Shown here piece by piece: positions 1 to 7,826 of a DNA stretch of 64,000 bases. The translations under genes were made by a program, and so were the position numbers. Every line of letters starts with the position of its first letter. The stretch's first letter is position 1. The notes under the pieces are model-generated. The model saw only the letters and a program-made list of their open reading frames with translations, did not search any database and was not told where the DNA came from. Source of the DNA: Micromonospora sp. C95. Its GTDB lineage: Bacteria; Actinomycetota; Actinomycetes; Mycobacteriales; Micromonosporaceae. The stretch lies in assembly GCF_018070465.1 (NCBI RefSeq), contig NZ_JAGPXT010000023.1, positions 1-64,000 of the forward strand. The letters run 5' to 3'.

Positions 1-30
1 GGGGGGGGGGGGTGGGGGGTGGGGTGGGGG
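1..30. repeat. G-rich tract downstream of proS
   Basis: The first 30 bases are runs of 4 to 12 or more G separated by single T, ending at the proS stop codon. Similar G-rich stretches flank the palindromic elements near 25.9 kb and 55.4 kb, so this is probably one side of another such 3' element whose remainder lies outside the window. The tract could form a G-quadruplex. A homopolymer at a contig edge may also be an assembly artefact. Confidence 0.5.
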
Positions 31-1437
31 TTAGTAGGCGCGGGCGAGGAGGGCTAGGAGGTTGGGCTCGTGCTCGGTGTCGGGGACAGTGCCGTCGGCG
101 CGGATCAGGCAGCGGACGGTGACGCCCTGCCCGTTGGCCTTTGCCTCGCCGTCGACGCCGACGGCGGACCACGGGACGCGGGCCCAGCCGCTGGTCGCCG
201 CCTCCAGCGCCTCGTCAAGGGTTGTCACGTCGACCGTGCGCGACTGCCGGAAGGCCAGCGCCTGGTCGTGCAGCGCCCGCTGGTCGGCGTCCAGGGCGGC
301 GAGCACCGCACCGACCACGTCGGCCACCGGCGTGGGCGCCTTCGAGCCGTCCGTACGGCGGACCACGACCGCGTTGCCGGCGGCGAGGTCGCGGGGACCG
401 ACCTCGACGCGTACCGGATAGCCGCGCAGCTCGGCGTCGACGGCCCGGCGGCCGAACGGGGTGTCGGTGCGGTCGTCGAGCGTGACCCGGACACCGGCGT
501 CCCGCAGCGCGTCGCGCAGCTTGGCCGCCGCCTCGGTGACGCCGTCACCGTCCTTGACCACCATCACGTACGCCTGGGTCGGCGCCAGCTTCGGCGGTAC
601 CCGCAGCCCGTTGTCGTCGCCGTGACACATGATCAGGCCGCCCAGCATCCGGGTCGAGGTGCCCCAGGAGGTCGTCCAGGCGTGCTCCCGGCCGCCTTCG
701 GCCGAGGAGTAGCTGATGTCGAACGCCTTGGCGAAGTTCTGGCCCAGCTCGTGGCTGGTGCCCAGCTGGAGCGCCTTGCCGTCGCCCATCATGCCTTCGC
801 AGGTGTAGGTGGCGGTCGCCCCGGCGAAGCGTTCGCGAGCGGTCTTGAGCCCGACCACCACCGGGATGCCGAGCACGCTCACCATCAGGTCCTCGTACGC
901 CTCGTGCAGGATCTTGCGGGCGTAGGCACGGGCGTCTTCCCGGGTGGCGTGCGCGGTGTGCCCCTCCTGCCAGAGGAACTCGCTAGTCCGCAGGAAGATC
1001 CGGGGGCGCAGCTCCCAACGGACCACGTTGGCCCACTGGTTGAGCAGCAGCGGCAGGTCCCGGTAGGAGTCGATCCACTTGGCCATGAACTCGCCGATGA
1101 CCGTCTCGCTGGTCGGCCGCACCACCACCGGTTCGGCGAGCTGCTTGCCACCACCGTGGGTGACCACCGCCAGCTCCGGCGAGAAGCCCTCGACGTGCTC
1201 GGCCTCGCGCTTGAGGTAGCTCTCCGGGATGAACAGCGGGAAGTACGCGTTCTCCGCCCCGGCGGCCTTGATCCGGTCGTCCATCTCGGCCTGCATCCGC
1301 TCCCAGATGGCATAACCGGCCGGTCGGATCACCATGGTCCCTCGCACCGGCCCGTTGTCGGCCAGCTTCGCCTTGGCGATGAGATCCTGGTACCACCGAG
1401 GGAAGTCCTCAGCCCGGGGAGTAAGCACGCGCGCCAT
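31..1437 (-). CDS. proS: Prolyl-tRNA synthetase, type 3 (ProRS)
   Basis: Cytosolic class II aminoacyl-tRNA synthetase that charges tRNA-Pro with proline. The product is 468 residues, the usual size of the archaeal/eukaryote-like short ProRS without the bacterial editing insertion. Visible features: RPTSET around 108-112, class II motif 2 (LRTSEFLWQEGH, about 149-160), motif 3 (GTSTRMLGG..CHGDDNGLRVPP, about 259-282), an anticodon-binding domain behind it, and the C-terminal tyrosine typical of this subtype. I chose the ATG at 1437 (MARVLTPRAEDF) over an upstream in-frame start because a TAGGAT -10-like box lies 8 nt ahead of it and no Shine-Dalgarno is present, which suggests a leaderless mRNA. 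The upstream neighbour is an amidohydrolase gene on the same strand, with a palindromic element between them. Confidence 0.95.
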   Translation of the reverse strand: MARVLTPRAEDFPRWYQDLIAKAKLADNGPVRGTMVIRPAGYAIWERMQAEMDDRIKAAGAENAYFPLFIPESYLKREAEHVEGFSPELAVVTHGGGKQLAEPVVVRPTSETVIGEFMAKWIDSYRDLPLLLNQWANVVRWELRPRIFLRTSEFLWQEGHTAHATREDARAYARKILHEAYEDLMVSVLGIPVVVGLKTARERFAGATATYTCEGMMGDGKALQLGTSHELGQNFAKAFDISYSSAEGGREHAWTTSWGTSTRMLGGLIMCHGDDNGLRVPPKLAPTQAYVMVVKDGDGVTEAAAKLRDALRDAGVRVTLDDRTDTPFGRRAVDAELRGYPVRVEVGPRDLAAGNAVVVRRTDGSKAPTPVADVVGAVLAALDADQRALHDQALAFRQSRTVDVTTLDEALEAATSGWARVPWSAVGVDGEAKANGQGVTVRCLIRADGTVPDTEHEPNLLALLARAY

Positions 1438-1445
1438 AACCGCAC

Positions 1446-1451
1446 ATCCTA
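1446..1451 (-). promoter_or_regulatory. Candidate -10 box of leaderless proS
   Basis: On the minus strand TAGGAT fits the actinobacterial TANNNT -10 pattern and ends 8 nt before the proS ATG, so transcription would start at or next to the start codon. No good -35 hexamer is visible. The same hexamer stands 6 nt before leuC in this window. Confidence 0.35.
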
Positions 1452-1500
1452 TGCGCCCACCATCCCCGCACCGTCTCCCCCGCCCCACCCGCAGAGTCGA

Positions 1501-1554
1501 TCATGAAGTTGTTGCCACTCCGTTCGGCGTGTCGCGACTACAACTTCATGGTCA
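1501..1554. repeat. Palindromic intergenic element, family A, copy 1
   Basis: Inverted repeat with perfect 11-bp arms CATGAAGTTGT (1502-1512) and ACAACTTCATG (1540-1550) around a 27-nt loop. The right arm runs up to the stop codon of the amidohydrolase gene (TGA, complement of 1552-1554). A second copy with nearly the same arms but a different loop is at 55330-55386. Lying just downstream of a stop codon, it could fold as an RNA hairpin and end or stabilise the transcript. Confidence 0.8.
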
Positions 1555-2640
1555 ACGGGGTGTCCGGAGGGGGTGGCCGCGAAGGATCAGGTGGGTGGGG
1601 GTGCGGAGGGTGGTCAGGTCGGCGCGGGGGTCCTGGGGGTAGATGGAGAGGTCGGCCAGGCCGCCTTCGACGAGGTTGGGGAGGCCGAGCCAGGCGCGGG
1701 CTCCCCAGGAGGCGGCGGCGAGAACGTCCAGTGTGGACATGCCGGCCTGCTCGTGCAGCAGGAGCATCTCCTCGACGGCGAGGCCATGGTCGATGCCGCC
1801 ACCGGCGTCGGTGCCGACGTAGATCGGCACCCCGGCCTCGTACGCGGACCGCACCACCTCCGGAAAGCGGTCGCGCAGGGCGAGCATGTGCGCGGCGTAC
1901 CCGGGGAACTTGGCCCGGGCCTGGTCGGCGATGTGGCCGAAGGTACGGATGTTGATCATCGTGGGGATCAGCGCGGTGCCCTGCCGGGCCATCAGGTCGA
2001 TCAGGTCGAGACTGAGCCCGGTGCCGTGTTCGACCGAGTCCACCCCGGCCCGCACCATGATCTCCACCGCCGACTCGCTGAAGGTGTGCACGGCGGCGCG
2101 CACCCCGGCGGCGTGCGCGGCGGCCACGGCGGCGGTCATCGTCTCGGCGTCCCAGGCCGGCGCCAGGTCACCGACGCCCCGGTCGATCCAGTCGCCGACC
2201 AGCTTCACCCAGCCGTTGCCGGCGGCGGCCTGCTCCGTCACCGTCGCGGCCACCTCGGCGGCCCCCACCTCCACACCGATGTCGCGCAGGTACCGCTTGG
2301 GCGGTGCCACGTGCCGGCCGGCGCGGACCAGCCGGGGCAGGTCGGGTTCGTCGTCAAGTTCCGGGTACGGGAACGGTGACCCGGCGTCTCGGAGGGCCAG
2401 CACACCCGCGTCCCGGTCGACCCGGGCAAGGGCGCGCGCCTGGTCCAGCGAGGTGATCGGTGCCCCGCCCCGGGCGATGCCGATGTGGCAGTGCGCGTCC
2501 ACCAGGCCGGGGAGGATGAAGCCGCCGTCGGCGACCGTCTCCGCGCCGGGCACCGGGTCGAAGGTGACCCGGTCGCCGACCAGCCACAGGTCGCGTACCT
2601 CGTCGTCGGGCAGGAGCACACCGCGCACATGCAGAGCCAT
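1552..2640 (-). CDS. Amidohydrolase family protein (imidazolonepropionase/prolidase-like)
   Basis: Probably a cytosolic metal-dependent hydrolase of the amidohydrolase superfamily; the substrate cannot be told from sequence. The 362-residue product has the small N-terminal beta domain followed by LPGLVDAHCH, with the metal-binding HxH at about H50/H52. Later come VKLVGDW (a lysine that could be carbamylated), SVEHGTG, and YVGTDAGGG with the TIM-barrel aspartate. I chose ATG at 2640 over the GTG two codons upstream because GGGTAGGA is better spaced for the ATG. It lies between proS and the Uma2-like gene on the same strand (18 nt from the latter). As I recall, an amidohydrolase gene also sits next to ffh in mycobacteria, so the location is conserved. 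Confidence 0.85.
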   Translation of the reverse strand: MALHVRGVLLPDDEVRDLWLVGDRVTFDPVPGAETVADGGFILPGLVDAHCHIGIARGGAPITSLDQARALARVDRDAGVLALRDAGSPFPYPELDDEPDLPRLVRAGRHVAPPKRYLRDIGVEVGAAEVAATVTEQAAAGNGWVKLVGDWIDRGVGDLAPAWDAETMTAAVAAAHAAGVRAAVHTFSESAVEIMVRAGVDSVEHGTGLSLDLIDLMARQGTALIPTMINIRTFGHIADQARAKFPGYAAHMLALRDRFPEVVRSAYEAGVPIYVGTDAGGGIDHGLAVEEMLLLHEQAGMSTLDVLAAASWGARAWLGLPNLVEGGLADLSIYPQDPRADLTTLRTPTHLILRGHPLRTPR

Positions 2641-2658
2641 GCGCACAGTCCTACCCGA

Positions 2659-3246
2659 TCACTGCCCGTCGCGCGCCAGAAGCCCGGCCCGCCGCGTCGT
2701 CAACGCGGGCAGGTCCACCGACACCTTCCAGGGTCGCTCGCTGACGAAGAGGTCCTCGGTGTGCGTGGTGACCTCGTAATCACCGGAAGGGCCGAGCGCG
2801 TACTCGGTCAGCGTCATCTTCTCGTGCAGCGGGTCGACCACCCAGTACGACCGGACCCCGGCGTGGGCGTAGACCTTGGCCTTGTCGTACAGGTCACGGA
2901 AGGTCGAGGTGGGCGAGATGACCTCGACGGCGAGCAGGGCGTCCTCGACCGGGACGGGCGAGCGGTTCGCGTGCTCGCGGCGGATGGCGACCACGTCGGG
3001 TCGGGGCTCGTTGCGCCTGTCGATCCGCATCGACAGGTCGATGCTGACCAGGTAGTCGGGCGGGCAGTTGACCCGCAGTGCGAGCAGTAGCTCGACACAG
3101 AGGTCCTGATGCAGGGCGGTCGGCGACGGCACGATCAACCTTCCGTTGACCAGTTCGTACGGAAGGTCCTCCGGCAGCTCACCGAGGTCGTCGACCGTCC
3201 ACTCCGAGCGCTCGGGTGGGATGGGCAGCATGGGGGCCACGGTCAT
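2659..3246 (-). CDS. Uma2 family protein (DUF820, restriction-endonuclease-like fold)
   Basis: Member of the Uma2/DUF820 family, which has a PD-(D/E)XK nuclease-like fold; family members are numerous in Actinobacteria and cyanobacteria and have no settled role. The 195-residue product carries the expected acidic and basic positions: PRPDVV (D84), LLAVEVISP (E108) and YDKAKVYAHAG (K122/K124), followed by the conserved YWVVDP. The start at ATG 3246 is well supported by AAGGAGGAG ending 3 nt before it. An in-frame upstream start at 3294 is rejected for that reason. It stands alone between ffh and the amidohydrolase gene, and I see no partner methyltransferase or toxin-antitoxin arrangement. Confidence 0.85.
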   Translation of the reverse strand: MTVAPMLPIPPERSEWTVDDLGELPEDLPYELVNGRLIVPSPTALHQDLCVELLLALRVNCPPDYLVSIDLSMRIDRRNEPRPDVVAIRREHANRSPVPVEDALLAVEVISPTSTFRDLYDKAKVYAHAGVRSYWVVDPLHEKMTLTEYALGPSGDYEVTTHTEDLFVSERPWKVSVDLPALTTRRAGLLARDGQ

Positions 3247-3312
3247 GACTCCTCCTTCCAGGGGCGGCATCACCCTAAGCGCCGGAAACACCACCCGCCG
3301 TCACCGACACGC

Positions 3313-4872
3313 TCAGCGGGGCGGCTTGCCGTCCTTGCCGAACTTGTTGAAGTCGATCTTCGGCAGCTTGAAGCCGGGCGGCAGGCCCTGACCGGCGGCC
3401 AGGTCGTCGGGGTTCATTCCCGGCGGCAACTGCGGCATCCCGCCCGGGAAGCCACCCTGCACGCCTCGGGTGCCGGCGCCGCTGCGCGGCCGGTTGCCAC
3501 CCTTGGTGCCCTTGCGCTTGTTCTTCGGCGACTTGGTCGCCTTGCGCCGGCCGGCTCCGGGCAGGCCCATCATGCCGCCCATCTGCTTCATCATCTTCTG
3601 CGCGTCGGTGAAGCGGTTGAGCAGCTGGTTGACGTCCATCACGGTGACACCGGAGCCGTTGGCGATCCGGGCCCGCCGGGAACCGTTGATGATCTTCGGG
3701 TTCGTGCGCTCGGCCGGGGTCATCGACCTGATGATCGCGGTGATCCGGTCGAAGTGCTTGTCGTCCAGCTCGGCGAGTTGGTCCTTGACCTGCCCCATGC
3801 CCGGCATCATGGCCAGCACGTTGGCGATCGGTCCCATCCGGCGTACCGCGATGAGCTGGTCGAGGAAGTCCTCCAGGGTGAACTGCTCGCCGCCCATCAG
3901 CTTGGCGGTCATCTTCTCCTTCTGATCGGTGTCGAAGGCCGCCTCGGCCTGCTCGATCAGAGTGAGAACGTCGCCCATGCCGAGGATTCGGCTGGCCATC
4001 CGGTCGGGGTGGAAGACGTCGAAGTCCTCCAGCTTCTCGCCGGTGGAGGCGAACAGGATCGGCTGCCCGGTCACCTCACGGACCGACAGCGCGGCACCAC
4101 CACGGGCGTCGCCGTCGAGCTTGGAGAGGACCACGCCGGTGATGCCGACGCCGTCGCGGAACGCCTCGGCCGTCCGGACCGCGTCCTGGCCGACCATCGC
4201 GTCGATGACGAAGACGACCTCGTCCGGGTTCACCGCGTCGCGGATGTCGGCGGCCTGCTGCATCATCTCCGCGTCGATGCCGAGCCGGCCGGCGGTGTCG
4301 ACGATGACGACGTCCCGGGCGGCCCGTCGGGCGTGCTCGATGGAGGCCTTCGCCACCTGCACCGGGTCACCGACGCCGTTGCCGGGCTCCGGGGCGTACA
4401 CCTCGACGCCGGCGCGGCCACCGAGCACCTGGAGCTGCCCGACGGCGTTGGGACGTTGCAGGTCGGCGGCGACCAGCAACGGCTGGTGGCCCTGGGCCTT
4501 GAGCCAGCGGGCCAGCTTGCCGGCGAGCGTGGTCTTACCGGAGCCCTGGAGACCGGCCAGCATGATCACCGTCGGCGGCTGCTTGGCGAACTGGAGCCGC
4601 CGGCCCTCGCCGCCCAGCACGGCGATCAGTTCCTCGTTGACGATCTTGATGATCTGCTGGGCCGGGTTGAGCGCCTGGGAGACCTCGGCGCTGCGCGCCC
4701 GCTCCTTGACGTTCGCGATGAAGCCCTTGACCACTGGCAGCGCGACGTCCGCCTCCAGCAGCGCGAGGCGGATCTCGCGCGCGGTGGCGTCGATGTCGGC
4801 GTCGGTGAGACGTCCCTTGCCGCGGAGCTTGGTGAAGATCCCGGAAAGGCGGTCACTCAAGGTGTCAAACAC
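3313..4872 (-). CDS. ffh: Signal recognition particle protein Ffh (SRP54)
   Basis: SRP GTPase that, with 4.5S RNA, binds signal sequences of nascent membrane proteins and docks with FtsY. The 519-residue product has the N-terminal helical bundle (1-90), the G domain with P-loop GLQGSGKTT (107-115), further GTPase motifs (DLQRPNA, DTAGR, LSKLDGDARGG), and a C-terminal methionine-rich M domain (MGGMMGLPG). The tail is Gly/Pro/Lys-rich and ends near KIDFNKFGKDGKPPR. Start is GTG 4872 (MFDTLSDRLSG), the canonical Ffh N terminus. FtsY lies at 10.3-11.5 kb on the same strand, with the amtB-glnB-glnD operon between them, as in other actinobacteria. Confidence 0.97.
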   Translation of the reverse strand: MFDTLSDRLSGIFTKLRGKGRLTDADIDATAREIRLALLEADVALPVVKGFIANVKERARSAEVSQALNPAQQIIKIVNEELIAVLGGEGRRLQFAKQPPTVIMLAGLQGSGKTTLAGKLARWLKAQGHQPLLVAADLQRPNAVGQLQVLGGRAGVEVYAPEPGNGVGDPVQVAKASIEHARRAARDVVIVDTAGRLGIDAEMMQQAADIRDAVNPDEVVFVIDAMVGQDAVRTAEAFRDGVGITGVVLSKLDGDARGGAALSVREVTGQPILFASTGEKLEDFDVFHPDRMASRILGMGDVLTLIEQAEAAFDTDQKEKMTAKLMGGEQFTLEDFLDQLIAVRRMGPIANVLAMMPGMGQVKDQLAELDDKHFDRITAIIRSMTPAERTNPKIINGSRRARIANGSGVTVMDVNQLLNRFTDAQKMMKQMGGMMGLPGAGRRKATKSPKNKRKGTKGGNRPRSGAGTRGVQGGFPGGMPQLPPGMNPDDLAAGQGLPPGFKLPKIDFNKFGKDGKPPR

Positions 4873-5068
4873 GCGAACATCCCGTTTGTCATTGTTCCGG
4901 CGAGCACGAACGAGGCCGGGTGAGCTGTCCGACCAACGCTAGGGTAGCCCGCCACCCACACCCCCGCTCCCGGCCGGGCAGCCCACCGCTGGGGGCAGGG
5001 GTGCCACGATCTGCGGTCGCCGACATGCCGATCAGTCGACGCCTGCACCGCCACAGATCCTGGGCGGG

Positions 5069-7450
5069 CTACACGGCGGCGAGGACGGCCGCCTCCAGGC
5101 GGGCCCGCTCGTCCTCCGGGGGCCAGCCACCGACCAGGTAGAAGGCGTCGACCACGTCGCCGCCGAGCGTGGCGATCCGGGCCGCCCGGACCTGCGCGCC
5201 GGCCGCGTCCAGCGCGCTGGTCACCCGGTAGAGCAGGCCGGCGGCGTCGGCGGCCCGCAGTTCCAGCAGCACGGCGTCGGTGGCGGCGTCGCGGTGCCAG
5301 ACCACCCGCGGTTGGGCCCCGGCCCCCCGTGCGGCCAGGGCCCGGCCGCGTAGCCGCTGGGTCACCGACACGTCGCCACGTACCGCGCGGCGCAGGTCGG
5401 CGCTCAGCGCCACCGGATCCGGGGCCAGTCCGTAGCGCGGCTGCACCCGGCACTGCACCAGGGCCCGCCCGTCCACCGTCGAGGCGTCGGCGGCGAGCAC
5501 CTCCAGCCGGTGCAGGGCCAGGCAGCCGGCCACCGTCGCGAGCAGGCCACGACGATCGGCAGCGGCCACCGCCACCCGGTCCCCGGTCAGGTGTACGACC
5601 GGCAGTGGCCCGGCCACCAGCGCCGGGTCCGGTGCCGGCGGGGCGGGTACGTCGCCCGTGTCGAGGGTGGTGCGGACCCGGGCGACCAGCTCGGCGACCA
5701 ACCGGCCCTTCCAGTCCGACCAGGCGGCCGGGCCGGTGGCGGCGGCGTCGGCGCGTACCAGCGCGTGCAGCAGGTCGAGCGTGGTCACGTCGCCGACCGA
5801 CTCGGCCACCCGGGCGATGGTGACCGGGTCGGACAGATCCCGCCGGGTGGCCACCTCCGGCAGCAGCAGGTGCAGTCGGACCAGCGTGCCGATCAGCGTC
5901 GCCTCGGCGGCCGGCAGGCCGATCCGGGTCGCGATCGCCTCGGCGATCGGCGCGCCCACCACGCTGTGGTCGCCGGGGAGCCCTTTGCCGACGTCGTGCA
6001 GGAGCGCACCGAGCAGCAGCAGGTCGGGGCGATCCACGTCGCGGGTGTGCCGGCTGGCCTCGGCGGCCGTCTGCACCAGGTGCCGGTCCAGGGTGAACCG
6101 GTGCACCGGGTTGTGCTGGGGCAGGCTGCGCAGCCGGGTCCACTCCGGCAACCAGCCGTCGATCAGCCCGTACCGGTCGCAGGTCTCCCAGGCCGGGATC
6201 ATGCCGGCGCCGGCACCGAGCAGCGTGGTCAGGGCGGCGCGGGCCTCTGCCGGCCAGGGCGTGGGCAGCGGCGGGCAGTACGCGGCCAGCCACTCGCAGG
6301 TGGCGCGGGCGATCGGCAGCCCGGTGCTGGCCGCGGCGGCGGCCACCCGCAGCGAGAGGCTGGCGTCCGGGCGGGCGCCGATGGCGGTGCGCGCCAGCAC
6401 CAGTTCGCCGTCGTGCTCGACCACGTCCCGGGCTACCGGGCGGCGCAGCGGCCGTCCGTCGGCGCCCCGACGGCGACCGGAGCGCAACCGGTCGGCGGCG
6501 CGGAAGGCGTCGTCCAGGGCGTGGCTGACGGTCCGGGCGTCGCCGGCGACCCGACGCAGCAGGGTGTCGCCGTCGCCGTCCTCAGCCCGTGACGCGAGGC
6601 CGGATCGCTGCGCCGCTGGGGTGCCGGCCGGCTGCGGCGGCACCGTGTCCGGCGGGGTGCCCTCGGCGGCGCCGGACGGTGTGCGACGCAGGCCGAGCAG
6701 GGCGGCCACCCCGTCGCGTTCCTGGGCGAGCAGCCGGTCGACGCGCCGGCCGACCTGCTGGTGCAAGGCGTCCCGGGTGTCCAGCAGCCGCAGGTGTGCG
6801 GCGTGTACCGCGGGGCGCAGCGCGTCGGTGATCCCGGCGGTGGCGATGGCCCGCAGGATGCCCACGTCGCGCAGCCCGCCGGCGGCCTCTTTCAGGTCGC
6901 CCTCCAGCAGGTGGGCGAGTTCGCCGTGGGACTGCCAGCGGGCGGCGGTGCTCTCCCGCAGGGGCGCGAGTTGGCGGACGGCGGTGCGCCGCCAGTGGTC
7001 GGTCGCGCTGCTCACGAGCGTGTCGGCGAGGTCCGGGTCACCGGCGACGAGCCGGGCGTCGAGCAGCCCGAGGGCCACCTTGACGTCGTCCTGGGCGACC
7101 GACAGCGCCTCGGCGACGGTCCGGACGGAGTGGTCCAGCCGCAGCCCGGCGTCCCAGATCGGGTACCAGAGGGCGGCGGCCAGTTCGTCGATGCCGGGCA
7201 CCCCGGCGTGCACCAGCACCAGGTCGAGGTCGCCGTAGGGAGCGCACTGCCGCCGGCCCAGCCCGCCCACCGCGAGCAGCGCGACGCCCGGCCGGTCCGG
7301 CAGCAGCCGGGCCAGCCAGGCGTCGTACGCGTCGGCCCGGGCCCGACGCGCCGTCGCGCCGATTCCGGCCGGTACGCCGACGACCTCGTTGACCAGGAGG
7401 TCAGCGCTACCGGGGGATTCCGAGGCTGTCCTACTGGTCAACGAGGTCAT
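5069..7450 (-). CDS. glnD: Bifunctional PII uridylyl/nucleotidyl-transferase and removing enzyme GlnD
   Basis: Cytosolic sensor enzyme that modifies and demodifies the PII protein in response to glutamine; in actinobacteria the reaction is usually adenylylation. The 793-residue product has the nucleotidyltransferase signature GGLGRRQ..GDLDLVLV (about 62-80, with the two catalytic aspartates), a GlnD linker region, an HD phosphohydrolase domain with LLLGALLHDVGKGLPGDHS (about 475-492), and two C-terminal ACT domains (GDRVAVAAADRRGLLATVAG; VLLELRAADAAGLLYRVTSAL). It starts at ATG 7450, 11 nt downstream of the glnB stop, and is the last gene of amtB-glnB-glnD. Confidence 0.95.
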   Translation of the reverse strand: MTSLTSRTASESPGSADLLVNEVVGVPAGIGATARRARADAYDAWLARLLPDRPGVALLAVGGLGRRQCAPYGDLDLVLVHAGVPGIDELAAALWYPIWDAGLRLDHSVRTVAEALSVAQDDVKVALGLLDARLVAGDPDLADTLVSSATDHWRRTAVRQLAPLRESTAARWQSHGELAHLLEGDLKEAAGGLRDVGILRAIATAGITDALRPAVHAAHLRLLDTRDALHQQVGRRVDRLLAQERDGVAALLGLRRTPSGAAEGTPPDTVPPQPAGTPAAQRSGLASRAEDGDGDTLLRRVAGDARTVSHALDDAFRAADRLRSGRRRGADGRPLRRPVARDVVEHDGELVLARTAIGARPDASLSLRVAAAAASTGLPIARATCEWLAAYCPPLPTPWPAEARAALTTLLGAGAGMIPAWETCDRYGLIDGWLPEWTRLRSLPQHNPVHRFTLDRHLVQTAAEASRHTRDVDRPDLLLLGALLHDVGKGLPGDHSVVGAPIAEAIATRIGLPAAEATLIGTLVRLHLLLPEVATRRDLSDPVTIARVAESVGDVTTLDLLHALVRADAAATGPAAWSDWKGRLVAELVARVRTTLDTGDVPAPPAPDPALVAGPLPVVHLTGDRVAVAAADRRGLLATVAGCLALHRLEVLAADASTVDGRALVQCRVQPRYGLAPDPVALSADLRRAVRGDVSVTQRLRGRALAARGAGAQPRVVWHRDAATDAVLLELRAADAAGLLYRVTSALDAAGAQVRAARIATLGGDVVDAFYLVGGWPPEDERARLEAAVLAAV

Positions 7451-7461
7451 CGATCATCGCC

Positions 7462-7800
7462 CTACAGTGCGTCCAGGCCGCGCTCGCCGGTGCGAACCCG
7501 GACGACCTCCTCGACGGCGGTCACCCAGACCTTGCCGTCACCGATCTTGCCCGTCCGGGCCGCCGACACGACGGCGTCGACGATCTTCTCAACGTCGATC
7601 TCGTCGGTGAGCACCTCCACCCGGATCTTGGGCAGGAACTCGACGGTGTACTCGGCGCCCCGGTAGACCTCGGTGTGGCCCTTCTGCCGCCCGTAACCCT
7701 GGACCTCGCTCACCGTCAGACCGGCCACGCCCAGCGTGTGCAGGGCCTCCTTGACGGCGTCCAACTGGTGCGGCTTGATGACCGCGGTCACCAGCTTCAT
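7462..7800 (-). CDS. glnB: Nitrogen regulatory protein PII
   Basis: Small trimeric signal transducer that binds ATP/ADP and 2-oxoglutarate and, being encoded next to amtB, probably blocks the ammonium channel (GlnK-like role). The product is 112 residues, the standard PII length: MKLVTAVIKPHQLDAVKEAL, the T-loop GYGRQKGHTEVYRGAEYTVEFLPK with the modifiable Tyr51, and the C-terminal signature around TGKIGDGKVWV. I chose ATG 7800 rather than the ATG five codons upstream because GGAGGGG precedes it at good spacing and PII proteins begin MKL. It sits 26 nt after amtB and 11 nt before glnD. Confidence 0.96.
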   Translation of the reverse strand: MKLVTAVIKPHQLDAVKEALHTLGVAGLTVSEVQGYGRQKGHTEVYRGAEYTVEFLPKIRVEVLTDEIDVEKIVDAVVSAARTGKIGDGKVWVTAVEEVVRVRTGERGLDAL

Positions 7801-7826
7801 GTCCAACCCCTCCATTCGCAGGTACG

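Noticed and set aside
1438..1500. T-box or other tRNA-sensing leader for proS
   Set aside because: The -10-like box is 8 nt from the start codon, leaving no room for a leader; the same reasoning applies to leuC.
1503..1955. Plus-strand ORF starting in the family A palindrome
   Set aside because: Its first residues come from the palindrome (a similar peptide arises at 55335) and the rest is antisense to the amidohydrolase gene.
2659..3246. Restriction-modification or defence system around the Uma2-like gene
   Set aside because: No methyltransferase, helicase or toxin-antitoxin partner is adjacent; neighbours are ffh and an amidohydrolase.
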